Shown: positions 15,722-24,556, counted from the first letter of the stretch. The stretch is 64,000 nt of DNA from Streptomyces sp. NBC_00358 (GCF_036099295.1 NZ_CP107976.1:3782001-3846000), one strand, 5' to 3'. Notes: generated from the letters alone by a model not told the origin. A program made the numbers and translations.

Positions 15722-17005
15722 TCAGGCGATACGGTCCAGCACGATCGGGGACGGCTTGAAGTCCGTTCCGGCCGGCGCGATGTCGTACGAGCCCTCGACC
15801 CCCTGGAGCGCGTACTCGAAGCGGTCCGGGGTGTCCGTGTGGAGGGTCATGAGGGGCTGGCCCGCGGTCACCGTGTCGCCCGGCTTGGCGTGCAGCTCGA
15901 CACCCGCGCCGGCCTGCACCGGGTCCTCCTTGCGGGCGCGTCCGGCACCGAGGCGCCAGGCGGCGATCCCGATGTCGTACGCGTCGAGGCGGGTCAGCAC
16001 CCCGGAGGCCGAGGCGGTCACGACGTGCTGCTCGCGGGCGACGGGCAGCGTGGCGTCCGGGTCGCCGCCCTGCGCGGCGATCATGCGGCGCCACACGTCC
16101 ATGGCGGAGCCGTCGGCGAGGGCCTTCGCCGGGTCGGCGTCCTTGATCCCGGCCGCGTCGAGCATCTCGCGCGCGAGGGCGATGGTGAGCTCGACGACGT
16201 CGGCGGGGCCGCCGCCGGCGAGGACCTCGACGGACTCACGGACCTCCAGGGCGTTGCCCGCGGTCAGGCCGAGCGGGGTCGACATGTCCGTGAGGAGCGC
16301 GACGGTCTTCACCCCGTGGTCGGTGCCCAGGCCCACCATCGTGGAGGCCAGCTCGCGGGCGTCCTCGATGGTCTTCATGAAGGCGCCGGTGCCGACCTTC
16401 ACGTCCAGGACGAGCGAGCCGGTGCCCTCGGCGATCTTCTTGGACATGATCGAGGAGGCGATGAGCGGGATCGCCTCGACCGTGCCGGTGACGTCGCGCA
16501 GCGCGTAGAGCTTCTTGTCGGCGGGGGCGAGGCCGTCGCCGGCCGCGCAGATGACCGCGCCCGTGGTGTCGAGGACGTGCAGCATCTCCTCGTTGGACAG
16601 CAGCGCGCGCCAGCCCGGGATCGACTCCAGCTTGTCCAGGGTGCCGCCGGTGTGGCCGAGGCCGCGCCCGGAGAGCTGGGGCACCGCCGCGCCGCAGGCG
16701 GCGACGAGCGGGGCCAGCGGGAGGGTGATCTTGTCGCCGACCCCGCCCGTGGAGTGCTTGTCGGCGGTCGGGCGGGACAGGGAGGAGAACTCCATGCGCT
16801 CGCCCGAGGCGATCATCGCGGCCGTCCAGCGGGCGATCTCACGGCGGTTCATGCCGTTGAGCAGGATCGCCATGTTGAGGGCGGCCATCTGGTAGTCGGC
16901 GACCTCGCCGCGGGTGTACGCGTCGATGACCCAGTCGATCTGCTGATCGGTGAGTTCGGCGCGGTCCCGCTTGGTGCGGATGACAGAGACGGCGTCCATG
17001 GCCAT
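15722..17005 (-). CDS. deoA: Thymidine phosphorylase (pyrimidine-nucleoside phosphorylase)
   Basis: 427 residues. It shows the glycosyltransferase-3 fold signatures: DKHSTGGVGDKITLPLAP near residue 82 for phosphate binding, SGRGLGHTGGTLDKLESIPG, the KKLYALRDVTGTVEAIPLIASSIMSKKIAEG segment, LVLDVKVGTGAFMK, and a C-terminal biotinyl-like domain with GAGVELHAKPGDTVTAGQPL. It splits thymidine or uridine with phosphate to base and (deoxy)ribose-1-phosphate. GGAA lies just before the ATG. The gene follows cytidine deaminase by 67 bp on the same strand and closes the nucleoside operon. Confidence 0.94.
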   Translation of the reverse strand: MAMDAVSVIRTKRDRAELTDQQIDWVIDAYTRGEVADYQMAALNMAILLNGMNRREIARWTAAMIASGERMEFSSLSRPTADKHSTGGVGDKITLPLAPLVAACGAAVPQLSGRGLGHTGGTLDKLESIPGWRALLSNEEMLHVLDTTGAVICAAGDGLAPADKKLYALRDVTGTVEAIPLIASSIMSKKIAEGTGSLVLDVKVGTGAFMKTIEDARELASTMVGLGTDHGVKTVALLTDMSTPLGLTAGNALEVRESVEVLAGGGPADVVELTIALAREMLDAAGIKDADPAKALADGSAMDVWRRMIAAQGGDPDATLPVAREQHVVTASASGVLTRLDAYDIGIAAWRLGAGRARKEDPVQAGAGVELHAKPGDTVTAGQPLMTLHTDTPDRFEYALQGVEGSYDIAPAGTDFKPSPIVLDRIA

Positions 17006-17072
17006 GGCGTTCCTTCCGAAAAGATGAGCGGCCCCTCCCTGGGATCGGTCGATCAGGAGGGGCCGCGGGGCA

Positions 17073-17486
17073 TTACTTGGTGAGATGTCCGGGGCCGAAG
17101 GCCTGCGGCAGCATCTCGGAGAGGGTCACGAGCCCGTCCGGCGTCTCCAGGATCAGATCGCCCCCGCCGAACTCGAACAGGAGCTGCCGGCAGCGTCCGC
17201 ACGGGACGAGGATCTCGCCCCGCCCGTCGACGCACGTGAAGTGCGTCAGCCGGCCGCCGCCGGTGGTGTGCAGCTCGGAGACCAGACCGCACTCGGCGCA
17301 CAGGCCGAGGCCGTAGGAGGCGTTCTCGACGTTGCAGCCGGAGATGATCCGGCCGTCGTCGACGCGGGCGGCGGCGCCGACCGGGTACTCCGAGTAGGGG
17401 GCGTACGCGCGGGACATCGCCGTACGGGCCACCTCCCGCAGCTCCTCCCAGTCGACGTCCGCGGACGCCGCGCCGGCGGACGTCAC
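17073..17486 (-). CDS. cdd: Cytidine deaminase
   Basis: 137 residues, the usual size for the tetrameric bacterial enzyme. The zinc site is complete: CNVENASYGLGLCAECG gives Cys and the catalytic Glu, and VPCGRCRQLL gives the two remaining Cys ligands. It converts cytidine and deoxycytidine to uridine forms, feeding deoA. The GTG start overlaps the stop of the upstream permease gene by 4 nt (GTGA), so it is part of the same transcript as the transporter. Confidence 0.93.
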   Translation of the reverse strand: MTSAGAASADVDWEELREVARTAMSRAYAPYSEYPVGAAARVDDGRIISGCNVENASYGLGLCAECGLVSELHTTGGGRLTHFTCVDGRGEILVPCGRCRQLLFEFGGGDLILETPDGLVTLSEMLPQAFGPGHLTK

Positions 17487-18748
17487 TTGCCCTGTCCCTT
17501 CCGGTACGGCAGGCCGTCCGCCTTCGGCATGCGCAGGCGCTGCGCCGACAGCGAGAGGACGAGCAGGGTGATGACGTACGGCGTGGCCGAGACGATCTGG
17601 CTGGGCACCTCGTTGGTCGTGGCGTACCAGAGGAAGACGAGGACGCCGACGACCAGGGTGATGGCGGCGGACACGTACTTCTTCTTGACCGCGAGCCAGA
17701 TCGCGCCGATGACGAGCAGGATGGCGCCGAGCAGCAGCAGGGCGTGGACGTTCTCCGAGCCGCCGCGCAGGTTGAGGCTGTCGGTGTAGCCGAACAGGAC
17801 CGCTCCCAGGGCCAGTCCGCCGGGCATCCAGTTGCCGAAGATCATCGCGGCGAGACCGATGTAGCCGCGGCCGGCGGTCTGGCCCTCCAGGTAGAAGGGG
17901 TTGGCGACGATGGAGAGGAAGACACCGCCGAGGCCGGCCAGACCGCCGGAGATGATCACCGCGATGTACTTGTACTTGTAGACGTTCACGCCGAGCGACT
18001 CGGCCGCGATCGGGTTCTCACCGCAGGACCGCAGGCGCAGACCGAACGGGGTGCGCCACAGGATCCACCAGGTGGCGGGGATCAGCGCGACGGCGATCAG
18101 CGTCAGCCAGGAGACGTCGGTGACCAGGCCGCCGAGCAGACCCGCGACGTCCGAGACGAAGAACCAGCCCTTGGAGTTCAGGGTGGTGAGCCAGTCGGAG
18201 AGCCCTGGCACGGTGAACTGGCCGAGCGAGTCGACCGGCGGGGACTGCTTGGCCGAGCCGCCCGGGACGCCCTCGAAGGCGAGCGGGGAGAGATAGCGGG
18301 TGACACCGAGCGCCAGGATGTTGATGGCCACACCGGACACGATGTGGTTGACGTTGAAGGTGACCGTCATGATCGCGTGCAGCAGACCGCCGACGGCGCC
18401 GCCGATGACGCCGACCAGGAGGCCGGTCCACGGGCCCCACTGGTAGCCGGCCCAGGCACCGAACCATGTGCCGAGGATCATCATGCCTTCGAGGCCGATG
18501 TTGACGACGCCGGAGCGCTCGGCCCACAGACCGCCGAGACCGGCCAGGCCGATCGGGACGGCCAGTTCGAGCGCGGTCGACATCTGGCTGACGTTGGTGA
18601 TGCCGTCGGCGCCCGTGATGATGCGGACGATCGAGGTCAGCGCCAGGGCGCCCGCGATCACCAGCAGGAGGACGGGAAGCGACATCCGGCGGCTGCCGGG
18701 AGCCGCGGGCTGAAGCGTGGGCTGGTTGACGTCGGTTGCGGTGGTCAC
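17483..18748 (-). CDS. Nucleoside ABC transporter permease 2 (YufQ/NupQ type)
   Basis: 421 residues, about nine to ten membrane segments, of the branched-chain/BMP permease family. The diagnostic stretch is SGVVNIGLEGMMILGTWFGAW near residue 85, and FGLRLRSCGENPIAAESLGVNVYKYKY is the cytoplasmic coupling loop. The GTG start overlaps the stop of permease 1 by 4 nt. With permease 1, the double ATPase and BMP lipoproteins it should form a nucleoside importer. I reject the much longer upstream frame to 18970 because it lies inside permease 1. Confidence 0.92.
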   Translation of the reverse strand: MTTATDVNQPTLQPAAPGSRRMSLPVLLLVIAGALALTSIVRIITGADGITNVSQMSTALELAVPIGLAGLGGLWAERSGVVNIGLEGMMILGTWFGAWAGYQWGPWTGLLVGVIGGAVGGLLHAIMTVTFNVNHIVSGVAINILALGVTRYLSPLAFEGVPGGSAKQSPPVDSLGQFTVPGLSDWLTTLNSKGWFFVSDVAGLLGGLVTDVSWLTLIAVALIPATWWILWRTPFGLRLRSCGENPIAAESLGVNVYKYKYIAVIISGGLAGLGGVFLSIVANPFYLEGQTAGRGYIGLAAMIFGNWMPGGLALGAVLFGYTDSLNLRGGSENVHALLLLGAILLVIGAIWLAVKKKYVSAAITLVVGVLVFLWYATTNEVPSQIVSATPYVITLLVLSLSAQRLRMPKADGLPYRKGQGK

Positions 18749-19869
18749 TGGCCAGCCACCTCCTTCTCGGTGTTGTCGGTGGCGCCGAGGACGTTGCCCG
18801 CGGCGATTTCCGCGCCGACGCGGCGCTGCTGGCGGCGCAGACCCCACTCGCGGACGGCCTCGTACGAGACCACGACCGCGATCACGATCAGGCCCTGCAT
18901 GATGACCGCGATTTCCTTGTCGTACCCGTGGAAGTCGAGCTCGGGCGAGGCCTTGTCGAGCCAGGCCCACAGCAGGGCCGCGAACGCGATGCCGACGGGG
19001 CTGTTGCGGCCGAGCAGCGCGATACCGATGCCGAGGAAGCCGATGCCGACAGGGAAGTTGAGGCTGTACGTGTGGGTGTCGCCGAGCAGGATCGGCAGAC
19101 CCGCGAGTCCGGCGATGCCGCCGGAGAGCAGCATCGCGGTGAGCACCATGCGCTTGGGGTCGACACCGCTGGCCGCGGCGGCGGACTCGGAGGCGCCGGA
19201 GGCGCGCAGGTCGAAGCCGAAGCGGGTGCGGTTGAGAACGATCCAGTAGCCGATGCCGAGGAGCACGGCGAGGATGACCAGGCCGTAGATCTCGCCCGCG
19301 TCACCCATGTTGAACCCGGGGATCCAGCCGGACTTGTGCATCTCGCCGGTGGTGTTGTTGTTGCCGAGCTTGACGCCGAAGACGTCGGGCAGCCACAGGT
19401 AGGCGATGACGGAGGTCGCGATCGCGTTCAGCATGATCGTCGCGACGACCTCGCTGACCCCGCGGGTGACCTTGAGGACACCGGCGATTCCGGCCCAGAA
19501 CGCGCCGGTGCAGATCGCGGTCAGCATCAGCAGCGGGACCTGGAGCACGGCCGGCAGCGCGACGTGCGCGCCGACGATCGCGGCCATCATGGCGGCGAGC
19601 TGGTACTGGCCGTCCACACCGATGTTGAAGAGGTTCATCCGGAAGCCGATGGCCACCGCCAGTGCCGCGATGTAGTACAGCGAGGCCTGGTTGATGATCA
19701 GGACCTGGATGTCGGAGAACGTCGCCTGCTGGAACATGATCGTGTACGGCTCGATCGGGCTCTTGCCCGAGGCGAGCAGCACGATCGAGGTCAGCGCCAC
19801 GGCGACGACGAGCGCGATGACCGGTCCGGCCACCCCGAGGAGCAGGCGCTCCTTGTCGAACTTCTTCAT
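18745..19869 (-). CDS. Nucleoside ABC transporter permease 1 (YufP/NupP type)
   Basis: 374 residues with about nine membrane segments. It begins with a short cytoplasmic tail MKKFDKERLLLG. Family marks include ALAVAIGFRMNLFNIGVDGQYQLAAMMAAIVGAH and the coupling loop FGFDLRASGASESAAAASGVDPKRMV. The ATG overlaps the ATPase stop by 1 nt (TGATG). Its order before permease 2 matches known nucleoside importers of this class. Confidence 0.92.
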   Translation of the reverse strand: MKKFDKERLLLGVAGPVIALVVAVALTSIVLLASGKSPIEPYTIMFQQATFSDIQVLIINQASLYYIAALAVAIGFRMNLFNIGVDGQYQLAAMMAAIVGAHVALPAVLQVPLLMLTAICTGAFWAGIAGVLKVTRGVSEVVATIMLNAIATSVIAYLWLPDVFGVKLGNNNTTGEMHKSGWIPGFNMGDAGEIYGLVILAVLLGIGYWIVLNRTRFGFDLRASGASESAAAASGVDPKRMVLTAMLLSGGIAGLAGLPILLGDTHTYSLNFPVGIGFLGIGIALLGRNSPVGIAFAALLWAWLDKASPELDFHGYDKEIAVIMQGLIVIAVVVSYEAVREWGLRRQQRRVGAEIAAGNVLGATDNTEKEVAGQ

Positions 19870-21560
19870 CAGCGGGCCTCGTCTTCCGGGGCGTCCGCCG
19901 GGTTCTCGGCGGGCTCTTCGAGCTCGGCCGCTTCGGCGAGCTCCTCGTTCTCCAGGTGTCCGGAGGCGGCACCGGTCATGGCCGAGCCGAGTTCCTCCGG
20001 GGTGATGGTGGCCGGGTCCGCGTCCGCGACCAGCTTGCCGTTGTAGATCACCCGGAGGGTGTCGGACAGGCCGATCAGCTCGTCCAGGTCGGCGGAGATC
20101 AGCAGGACGGCGAGCCCTTCGCGGCGCGCCGCGCGGATCTGGTCCCAGATCTGCGCCTGCGCGCCGACGTCCACACCGCGGGTGGGGTGGGCGGCGATCA
20201 GGAACTTCGGCTTGTGGCTCATCTCGCGGCCGACGATCAGCTTCTGCTGGTTGCCGCCGGACAGCGAGGCCGCGGTGACGTCGATGCCGGGGGTACGGAC
20301 GTCGTACTCCTCGACGATGCGGCGGGTGTCCTGCTGGGCGCCCTTGATGTCGATCCAGACGCCCTTGGCGTTGGGCTTCTCGGTGACGTGGCCGAGGATG
20401 CGGTTCTCCCAGAGGGGGGCTTCCAGGAGGAGGCCGTGGCGGTGGCGGTCCTCGGGGATGTAGCCGATGCCGTTCTCGCGGCGCTTGCGCGTCGAGAGGC
20501 CGGTGATGTCGTCGCCCGCGAAGCGGATGACACCGGAGTCGGCGCCCTTGAGGCCGATCAGCGCGTCGATGAGTTCGGTCTGGCCGTTGCCCTCGACACC
20601 GGCGATACCCATCACCTCACCGGCGTGGATGGTGAAGGAGACATGGTCGAGGACGAGCCGTACGGCGCCGCGCTCCACCTCGTCCATGAGCAGGGCCGCG
20701 GAGCCCTTGCCCATCGACACCGAGCCCTTGGCGAAGACCGTCAGGTCCTCGACCTCGATGACGGCCCGGTCGGTGACCGTCGACTCGGAGGTCTCCGGCG
20801 TCGGCAGTTCGCTGCCGACCATCAGCTCGGCGAGCTGACGCGGGGTCGTCTCGGACGGCACGGCGGTGCCGACCGTCGTACCGCGCCGGATGACCGTGAT
20901 GTCGTCGGCGACCGAGAGGACCTCGCCCAGCTTGTGCGAGATGAAGATGACCGACAGTCCCTCGGCCTTGAGTTCGCGCAGGTTCTCGAAGAGGGCGTCG
21001 ACCTCCTGCGGCACGAGGACGGCGGTGGGCTCGTCCAGGATCAGGATGCGGGCGCCGCGGTAGAGGACCTTGAGGATCTCCACGCGCTGCCGGTCGGCGA
21101 CACCGAGCTCCTCGACCAGGAGGTCGGGGCGGACCCCGAGGCCGTAGCGCTCGGAGAGCTCGACGATCTTGCGGCGGGCCTTGCCGCCGATGCCGTACAG
21201 CTTCTCGCTGCCCAGGACGACGTTCTCCAGGACGGTGAGGTTGTCGGCCAGCATGAAGTGCTGGTGGACCATGCCGATGCCGCGGCCGATGGCGTCCGCG
21301 GGCGACGAGAAGGTGACCTGCTCGCCGTCGACGGCGATGGTGCCCTCGTCCGGCTTCTGCATGCCGTAGAGAATCTTCATCAGCGTCGACTTGCCGGCGC
21401 CGTTCTCGCCGACGAGGGCGTGCACGGTGCCCTTGCGGACGCTGAGGTGGATGTCGTGGTTGGCCACGACGCCAGGGAATCGCTTGGTGATCCCGGCGAG
21501 TTCGACAGCGGTCGGCTGACCGTCGACCGCGCCGGCCGGAGGGCTGCTGGACGCGTTGAT
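19869..21560 (-). CDS. Nucleoside ABC transporter double ATPase (YufO/NupO type) with an apparent ATC start
   Basis: 563 residues if started at ATC 21560. The first nucleotide-binding domain holds Walker A GENGAGKST near residue 54, signature LGVADRQRVEILKVL and Walker B RILILDEPTAVL. The second carries the degenerate GVEGNGQTEL loop and the signature LSGGNQQKLIVGRE. This double-ATPase form drives the two permeases. The first standard start codon, GTG at 21467, would cut off the first strand of the fold (AVELAGITKRFPGVVA). There is no ATG, GTG, TTG or CTG between the upstream in-frame TAG and that GTG, but ATC at 21560 has AGGAG (21569-21573) 8 nt before it. Confidence 0.88.
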   Translation of the reverse strand: MNASSSPPAGAVDGQPTAVELAGITKRFPGVVANHDIHLSVRKGTVHALVGENGAGKSTLMKILYGMQKPDEGTIAVDGEQVTFSSPADAIGRGIGMVHQHFMLADNLTVLENVVLGSEKLYGIGGKARRKIVELSERYGLGVRPDLLVEELGVADRQRVEILKVLYRGARILILDEPTAVLVPQEVDALFENLRELKAEGLSVIFISHKLGEVLSVADDITVIRRGTTVGTAVPSETTPRQLAELMVGSELPTPETSESTVTDRAVIEVEDLTVFAKGSVSMGKGSAALLMDEVERGAVRLVLDHVSFTIHAGEVMGIAGVEGNGQTELIDALIGLKGADSGVIRFAGDDITGLSTRKRRENGIGYIPEDRHRHGLLLEAPLWENRILGHVTEKPNAKGVWIDIKGAQQDTRRIVEEYDVRTPGIDVTAASLSGGNQQKLIVGREMSHKPKFLIAAHPTRGVDVGAQAQIWDQIRAARREGLAVLLISADLDELIGLSDTLRVIYNGKLVADADPATITPEELGSAMTGAASGHLENEELAEAAELEEPAENPADAPEDEAR

Positions 21561-21590
21561 GGCGCACTCTCCTGAGGGAAAGGGGGTCGT

Positions 21591-21602
21591 CTACGCGCGT
21601 AG
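21591..21602. promoter_or_regulatory. Palindrome CTACGCGCGTAG before the ABC transporter operon
   Basis: A perfect 12-bp palindrome 30 bp upstream of the ATPase start codon, identical to the one before add at 10289. Confidence 0.65.
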
Positions 21603-21639
21603 CGCCCCTACGGCAACGAAAGGGGCCACGCGCCGCGAG

Positions 21640-21676
21640 AACGGGATACGGGGAGCAAGACTCCTCGTATCCCGTT
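21640..21676 (-). terminator. Hairpin between the BMP lipoprotein gene and the ABC operon
   Basis: 11-bp arms AACGGGATACG (21640-21650) and CGTATCCCGTT (21666-21676), continued inward by GGGAG against CTCCT. It probably ends or attenuates the lipoprotein transcript, so the lipoprotein can be made in excess of the membrane parts. Confidence 0.7.
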
Positions 21677-21803
21677 GAGCGGACGTAACCCCGCGGTTAC
21701 CAAGCGACTCCGGGGCAGAGCGGGCGCCTCCCCGTGCCGGACGGCACAGAGACTTGCCCGAACTTCCCCGGGACCGCATTGGCTGCTCCTGAGGTACTTC
21801 TCG

Positions 21804-22856
21804 TCAGCTGGTCTTGACCTTGATCGCACCGCTGATGATCTTCTCCTGGGCGGCCTTGACGGCGTCCTGGATCGCGGTGTTGTTCTTGAACGCCGGGTTG
21901 GAATCGGCCAGGCCGACCTCACCGGACTTCAGATCGCCCCGAACGATACCGCTCTCGGGCTTACCGTCCTCGACCGACTTCGCCAGGGTGTAGACCGCCT
22001 TGGCGACGTCCTTCGTGGCGGAGGTCAGGATCGAGTCCTTGTACTGGGCCAGCGCCTGCTGCAGGTACTGGTCCGAGTCGACACCGATGGCCAGGACCTT
22101 CTTGGCGGAGGCGGCCTCGATGACACCCTGACCGGACAGACCGGCCGCGGCGTAGACGACGTCGGCCTTCTTCTCGATCTGACCCTCGGCGGCCGTCTTG
22201 CCCTTGTCGGGGCTGGAGAAGCCACCCTCCTGGGCCGTCTGGGTGAGGTACTGCGAGAGGACCTTGACGCCCGGCTTGGTGTCCTTGACACCCTGCTCGA
22301 AGCCCGCCTCGAACTTGTGGATCAGCGGAACGTCCACGCCGCCGATGAAGCCGACGGTGTCGGTCTTGGTGGCCTTGGCGGCGGTGACGCCGGCCAGGTA
22401 GGAGGCCTCCTGCTCGGAGAAGACCAGGTCCGCGACGTTCTTCGCCGTGACGGTGGAGTCGTCGACGATGCCGAAGGTGGTGTTCGGGAGCTTCGCGGCG
22501 GCGGCCTTGACGGCCGGGCCGTAGGAGTAGCCGATGCCGATGACCGGGTTGTAACCCTGCTTGGCCAGCGAGACCAGGCGCTGCGTCTTGTCCGCGTCCG
22601 TCTCGCCGTCGGTGGGCTCGAGGTCGGCGGTGTCGTACTTGAACTCGGCCTTCGCCTGCTTCAGACCCTCGTACGCGGCGTCGTTGAAGGACTGGTCGCC
22701 CTTGCCGCCGACGTCGTACGCGAGGGCGAGGCCCTTGTGACCGCTCTTGGCGTCCGCGGAGGACGAGGAGGTCGAGGTGCCGCCACAGGCGGAGAGAGCG
22801 AGGGCGAGAGAGGCGGTCGCAGTACCTGCGAGCGCGATGCGGGTAACCCGGCGCAT
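21804..22856 (-). CDS. BMP-family nucleoside-binding lipoprotein 1
   Basis: 350 residues. The signal peptide ends in the lipobox LSACG, so Cys24 is lipidated. The Bmp/Med-type substrate-binding domain follows: LALAYDVGGKGDQSFNDAAYEGLK, VGFIGGVDVPLIHKFEAGFEQGVK, YAAAGLSGQGVIEAA and IGVDSDQYLQQAL. These proteins capture nucleosides outside the membrane for the permease complex. It lies just upstream of the transporter genes on the same strand, separated by a hairpin. It is a close paralogue of the gene at 23171-24229, so a recent tandem duplication is likely. Confidence 0.92.
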   Translation of the reverse strand: MRRVTRIALAGTATASLALALSACGGTSTSSSSADAKSGHKGLALAYDVGGKGDQSFNDAAYEGLKQAKAEFKYDTADLEPTDGETDADKTQRLVSLAKQGYNPVIGIGYSYGPAVKAAAAKLPNTTFGIVDDSTVTAKNVADLVFSEQEASYLAGVTAAKATKTDTVGFIGGVDVPLIHKFEAGFEQGVKDTKPGVKVLSQYLTQTAQEGGFSSPDKGKTAAEGQIEKKADVVYAAAGLSGQGVIEAASAKKVLAIGVDSDQYLQQALAQYKDSILTSATKDVAKAVYTLAKSVEDGKPESGIVRGDLKSGEVGLADSNPAFKNNTAIQDAVKAAQEKIISGAIKVKTS

Positions 22857-23051
22857 TACGTGTGCTCCTGTCGTTCAGCGCCTGACGGTTCAGCTTCGGC
22901 GCTGGCTTCGCCGCAGATTAACGCGCGTAGACCAACTAGAAAACCCCTTCTGTCCACCTTGTTATCCGGCTGTGCCCGACGCCACGTACCCACGGGCCGG
23001 GTACTTGCCGATCGCAAAGGGAAAGTGGCGGTGAGTGATCCCGGAAGCGGA
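22857..23051. other. Gap between the two lipoprotein genes
   Basis: No gene is seen. It holds the promoter side of lipoprotein gene 1, including the operator-like motif at 22919-22930 and, before it, a locally A/T-richer stretch around 22935-22965. Confidence 0.5.
22919..22930. promoter_or_regulatory. Operator-like motif before BMP lipoprotein 1
   Basis: On the minus strand it reads CTACGCGCGTTA, sharing the 10-bp core CTACGCGCGT with the add and ABC sites. It is 63 bp upstream of the start codon. The extended form TCTACGCGCGTTAAT is identical before both lipoprotein genes. Confidence 0.6.
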
Positions 23052-23093
23052 CAGCGGAACGGGCGGGCACCTGGGTGCCCGCCCGTTCCGCTG
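23052..23093 (-). terminator. Very strong terminator of the second lipoprotein gene
   Basis: Perfect 20-bp arms (23052-23071 and 23074-23093, beginning CAGCGGAACGGG and ending CCCGTTCCGCTG) with a 2-nt loop. Confidence 0.88.
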
Positions 23094-23170
23094 CACTTCC
23101 ACCATGTTTCGCCCGGCCGGCGGAGAGGTGGCGGGACCGGCCCGCCGCGATCACCCGCCGCTCGCGGCGA

Positions 23171-24229
23171 CTAGCTGGTCTTGACCTTGATGCTGCCGTC
23201 GACGATGGCCGCCTTGGCCTTGGCCACGGCGTCGGTGAGACCGGCGATCTCACCCATCTTCGGGTTGCTGTCGGCGAGGCCGACACCGTTGACCTTGAGG
23301 TCGAAGGTCTGCGTGCCGGTCAGCGGCTTGCCGTCGTGGACGGACTTGGACAGCGTGTAGACCGCGCCGCCGACGTCCTTGAGGGCGGAGGTCAGGATCT
23401 TGTCCTTGTACGCCGACAGCGCCGCCTGCTTGTACTGGTCGGAGTCGACGCCGATCGCCCACACGCCCGCCTTGGAGGCGGCCTCGATGACACCCTGGCC
23501 GGACAGACCGGCCGCGGCGTAGAGGACGTCGGCCTTCTTCTCGATCTGGCCCTCGGCGGCGGCCTTGCCCTTGTCGGGGCTGGAGAAGCCACCCTCGGCG
23601 GCGGTCTGCGTCAGGTACTGCGAGAGGACCTTCACACCGGGCTTGGTGTCCTTGACGCCCTGCGTGTAGCCGGCCTCGAACTTGTGGATCAGCGGAACGT
23701 CCACGCCGCCGATGAAGCCGACGACGTTGCTCTTGGTGGCCTTGGCGGCCGCGACACCGGCGAGGTACGAGGACTCCTGCTCGGCGAAGACCAGGGAGGC
23801 CACGTTCTTGCCCGGGACGACCGAGTCCACGATGCCGAAGCTGGTCTTCGGGAACTTAGCGGCGGCCTTCTCCAGCGCGGGGCCGTAGGCGAAGCCGATG
23901 CCGATGACCGGGTTGTAGCCCTGCCTGGCCAGCGACTCCAGACGCTGCTGCTTGTCGGCGTCCGTCTCGTTGTCGTTGGGCTCGACGTCGGCCGTCTTGT
24001 AGCCGAACTCCTTCTTCGCCTTCTCCAGACCGGCGAACGCGGCGTCGTTGAAGGACTGGTCGCCCTTGCCGCCGACGTCGTACGCGATGGCGAGGCCCTT
24101 GGCGCCGCCGCTCGAACTGCTGTTGCTGCTGCTGTTGCTGTCACTACTGGTGCCGCCGCAGGCCGTGGCGGCGAGTGCGAGCGACGCGACCCCCACCGCG
24201 ACGCGGGTCAGGCTGGCTATCCGACGCAT
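23171..24229 (-). CDS. BMP-family nucleoside-binding lipoprotein 2
   Basis: 352 residues. ATG at 24229 follows GGGGAG. The lipobox is TACGG (AATAC), followed by a Ser/Asn-rich tether of about 15 residues (GTSSDSNSSSNSSSSGG). The binding domain is almost identical in pattern to lipoprotein 1: LAIAYDVGGKGDQSFNDAAFAGLEK, GFIGGVDVPLIHKFEAGYTQGVKDTKPGVKVL and AIGVDSDQYKQAALSAY. It has its own operator-like motif and terminator, so it is a separate transcription unit. Differences from paralogue 1 in the ligand-facing loops could give a different nucleoside preference. Confidence 0.92.
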   Translation of the reverse strand: MRRIASLTRVAVGVASLALAATACGGTSSDSNSSSNSSSSGGAKGLAIAYDVGGKGDQSFNDAAFAGLEKAKKEFGYKTADVEPNDNETDADKQQRLESLARQGYNPVIGIGFAYGPALEKAAAKFPKTSFGIVDSVVPGKNVASLVFAEQESSYLAGVAAAKATKSNVVGFIGGVDVPLIHKFEAGYTQGVKDTKPGVKVLSQYLTQTAAEGGFSSPDKGKAAAEGQIEKKADVLYAAAGLSGQGVIEAASKAGVWAIGVDSDQYKQAALSAYKDKILTSALKDVGGAVYTLSKSVHDGKPLTGTQTFDLKVNGVGLADSNPKMGEIAGLTDAVAKAKAAIVDGSIKVKTS

Positions 24230-24283
24230 CTGAAGCTCCCCATTCTCCAAAGCCCCGCAGTGGGTGCTGAGTTCGGCGCACAT

Positions 24284-24295
24284 TAACGCGCGTAG
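24284..24295. promoter_or_regulatory. Operator-like motif before BMP lipoprotein 2
   Basis: On the minus strand CTACGCGCGTTA, 55 bp upstream of the start, the same form and position as the motif before lipoprotein 1. Confidence 0.6.
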
Positions 24296-24296
24296 A

Positions 24297-24556
24297 CCGT
24301 CCAGGGAACGGGGTTCCGCCGGGCCGTTATCCATTCGTGCCGATGGCCGGTTACGTCCTTGTGAACCACCGGGCCGAAAGGCACGTTCGGGGACGCAGCA
24401 CCCACCACAGCCGTCACACGGCGTGTCCGGGAAACGGATCCCAGGTGACGGAGAGCGTGGCTCCTGCTCCATGGAGTGACTGATGAATGACTGGGGACCA
24501 CGCTACTGCGGGGGGTCCGGGGGCGCGACCTGAGTCACCGGCCGCGCCCGACGCCC
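24297..24556. other. Intergenic stretch upstream of lipoprotein 2, no gene seen
   Basis: No supported frame. A short inverted repeat GGGCGCG...CGCGCCC at about 24522-24549 lies just past the end of the M20 gene and may be its terminator. Confidence 0.45.

Noticed and set aside
16094..16508. Long plus-strand frames opposite deoA
   Set aside because: deoA is complete with all family motifs on the other strand; the plus frames are Arg/Pro/Ser-rich shadows.
18749..18970. A 74-codon upstream extension of permease 2
   Set aside because: It lies wholly inside permease 1 in a shadow frame; the GTGA overlap at 18748 gives the proper start.
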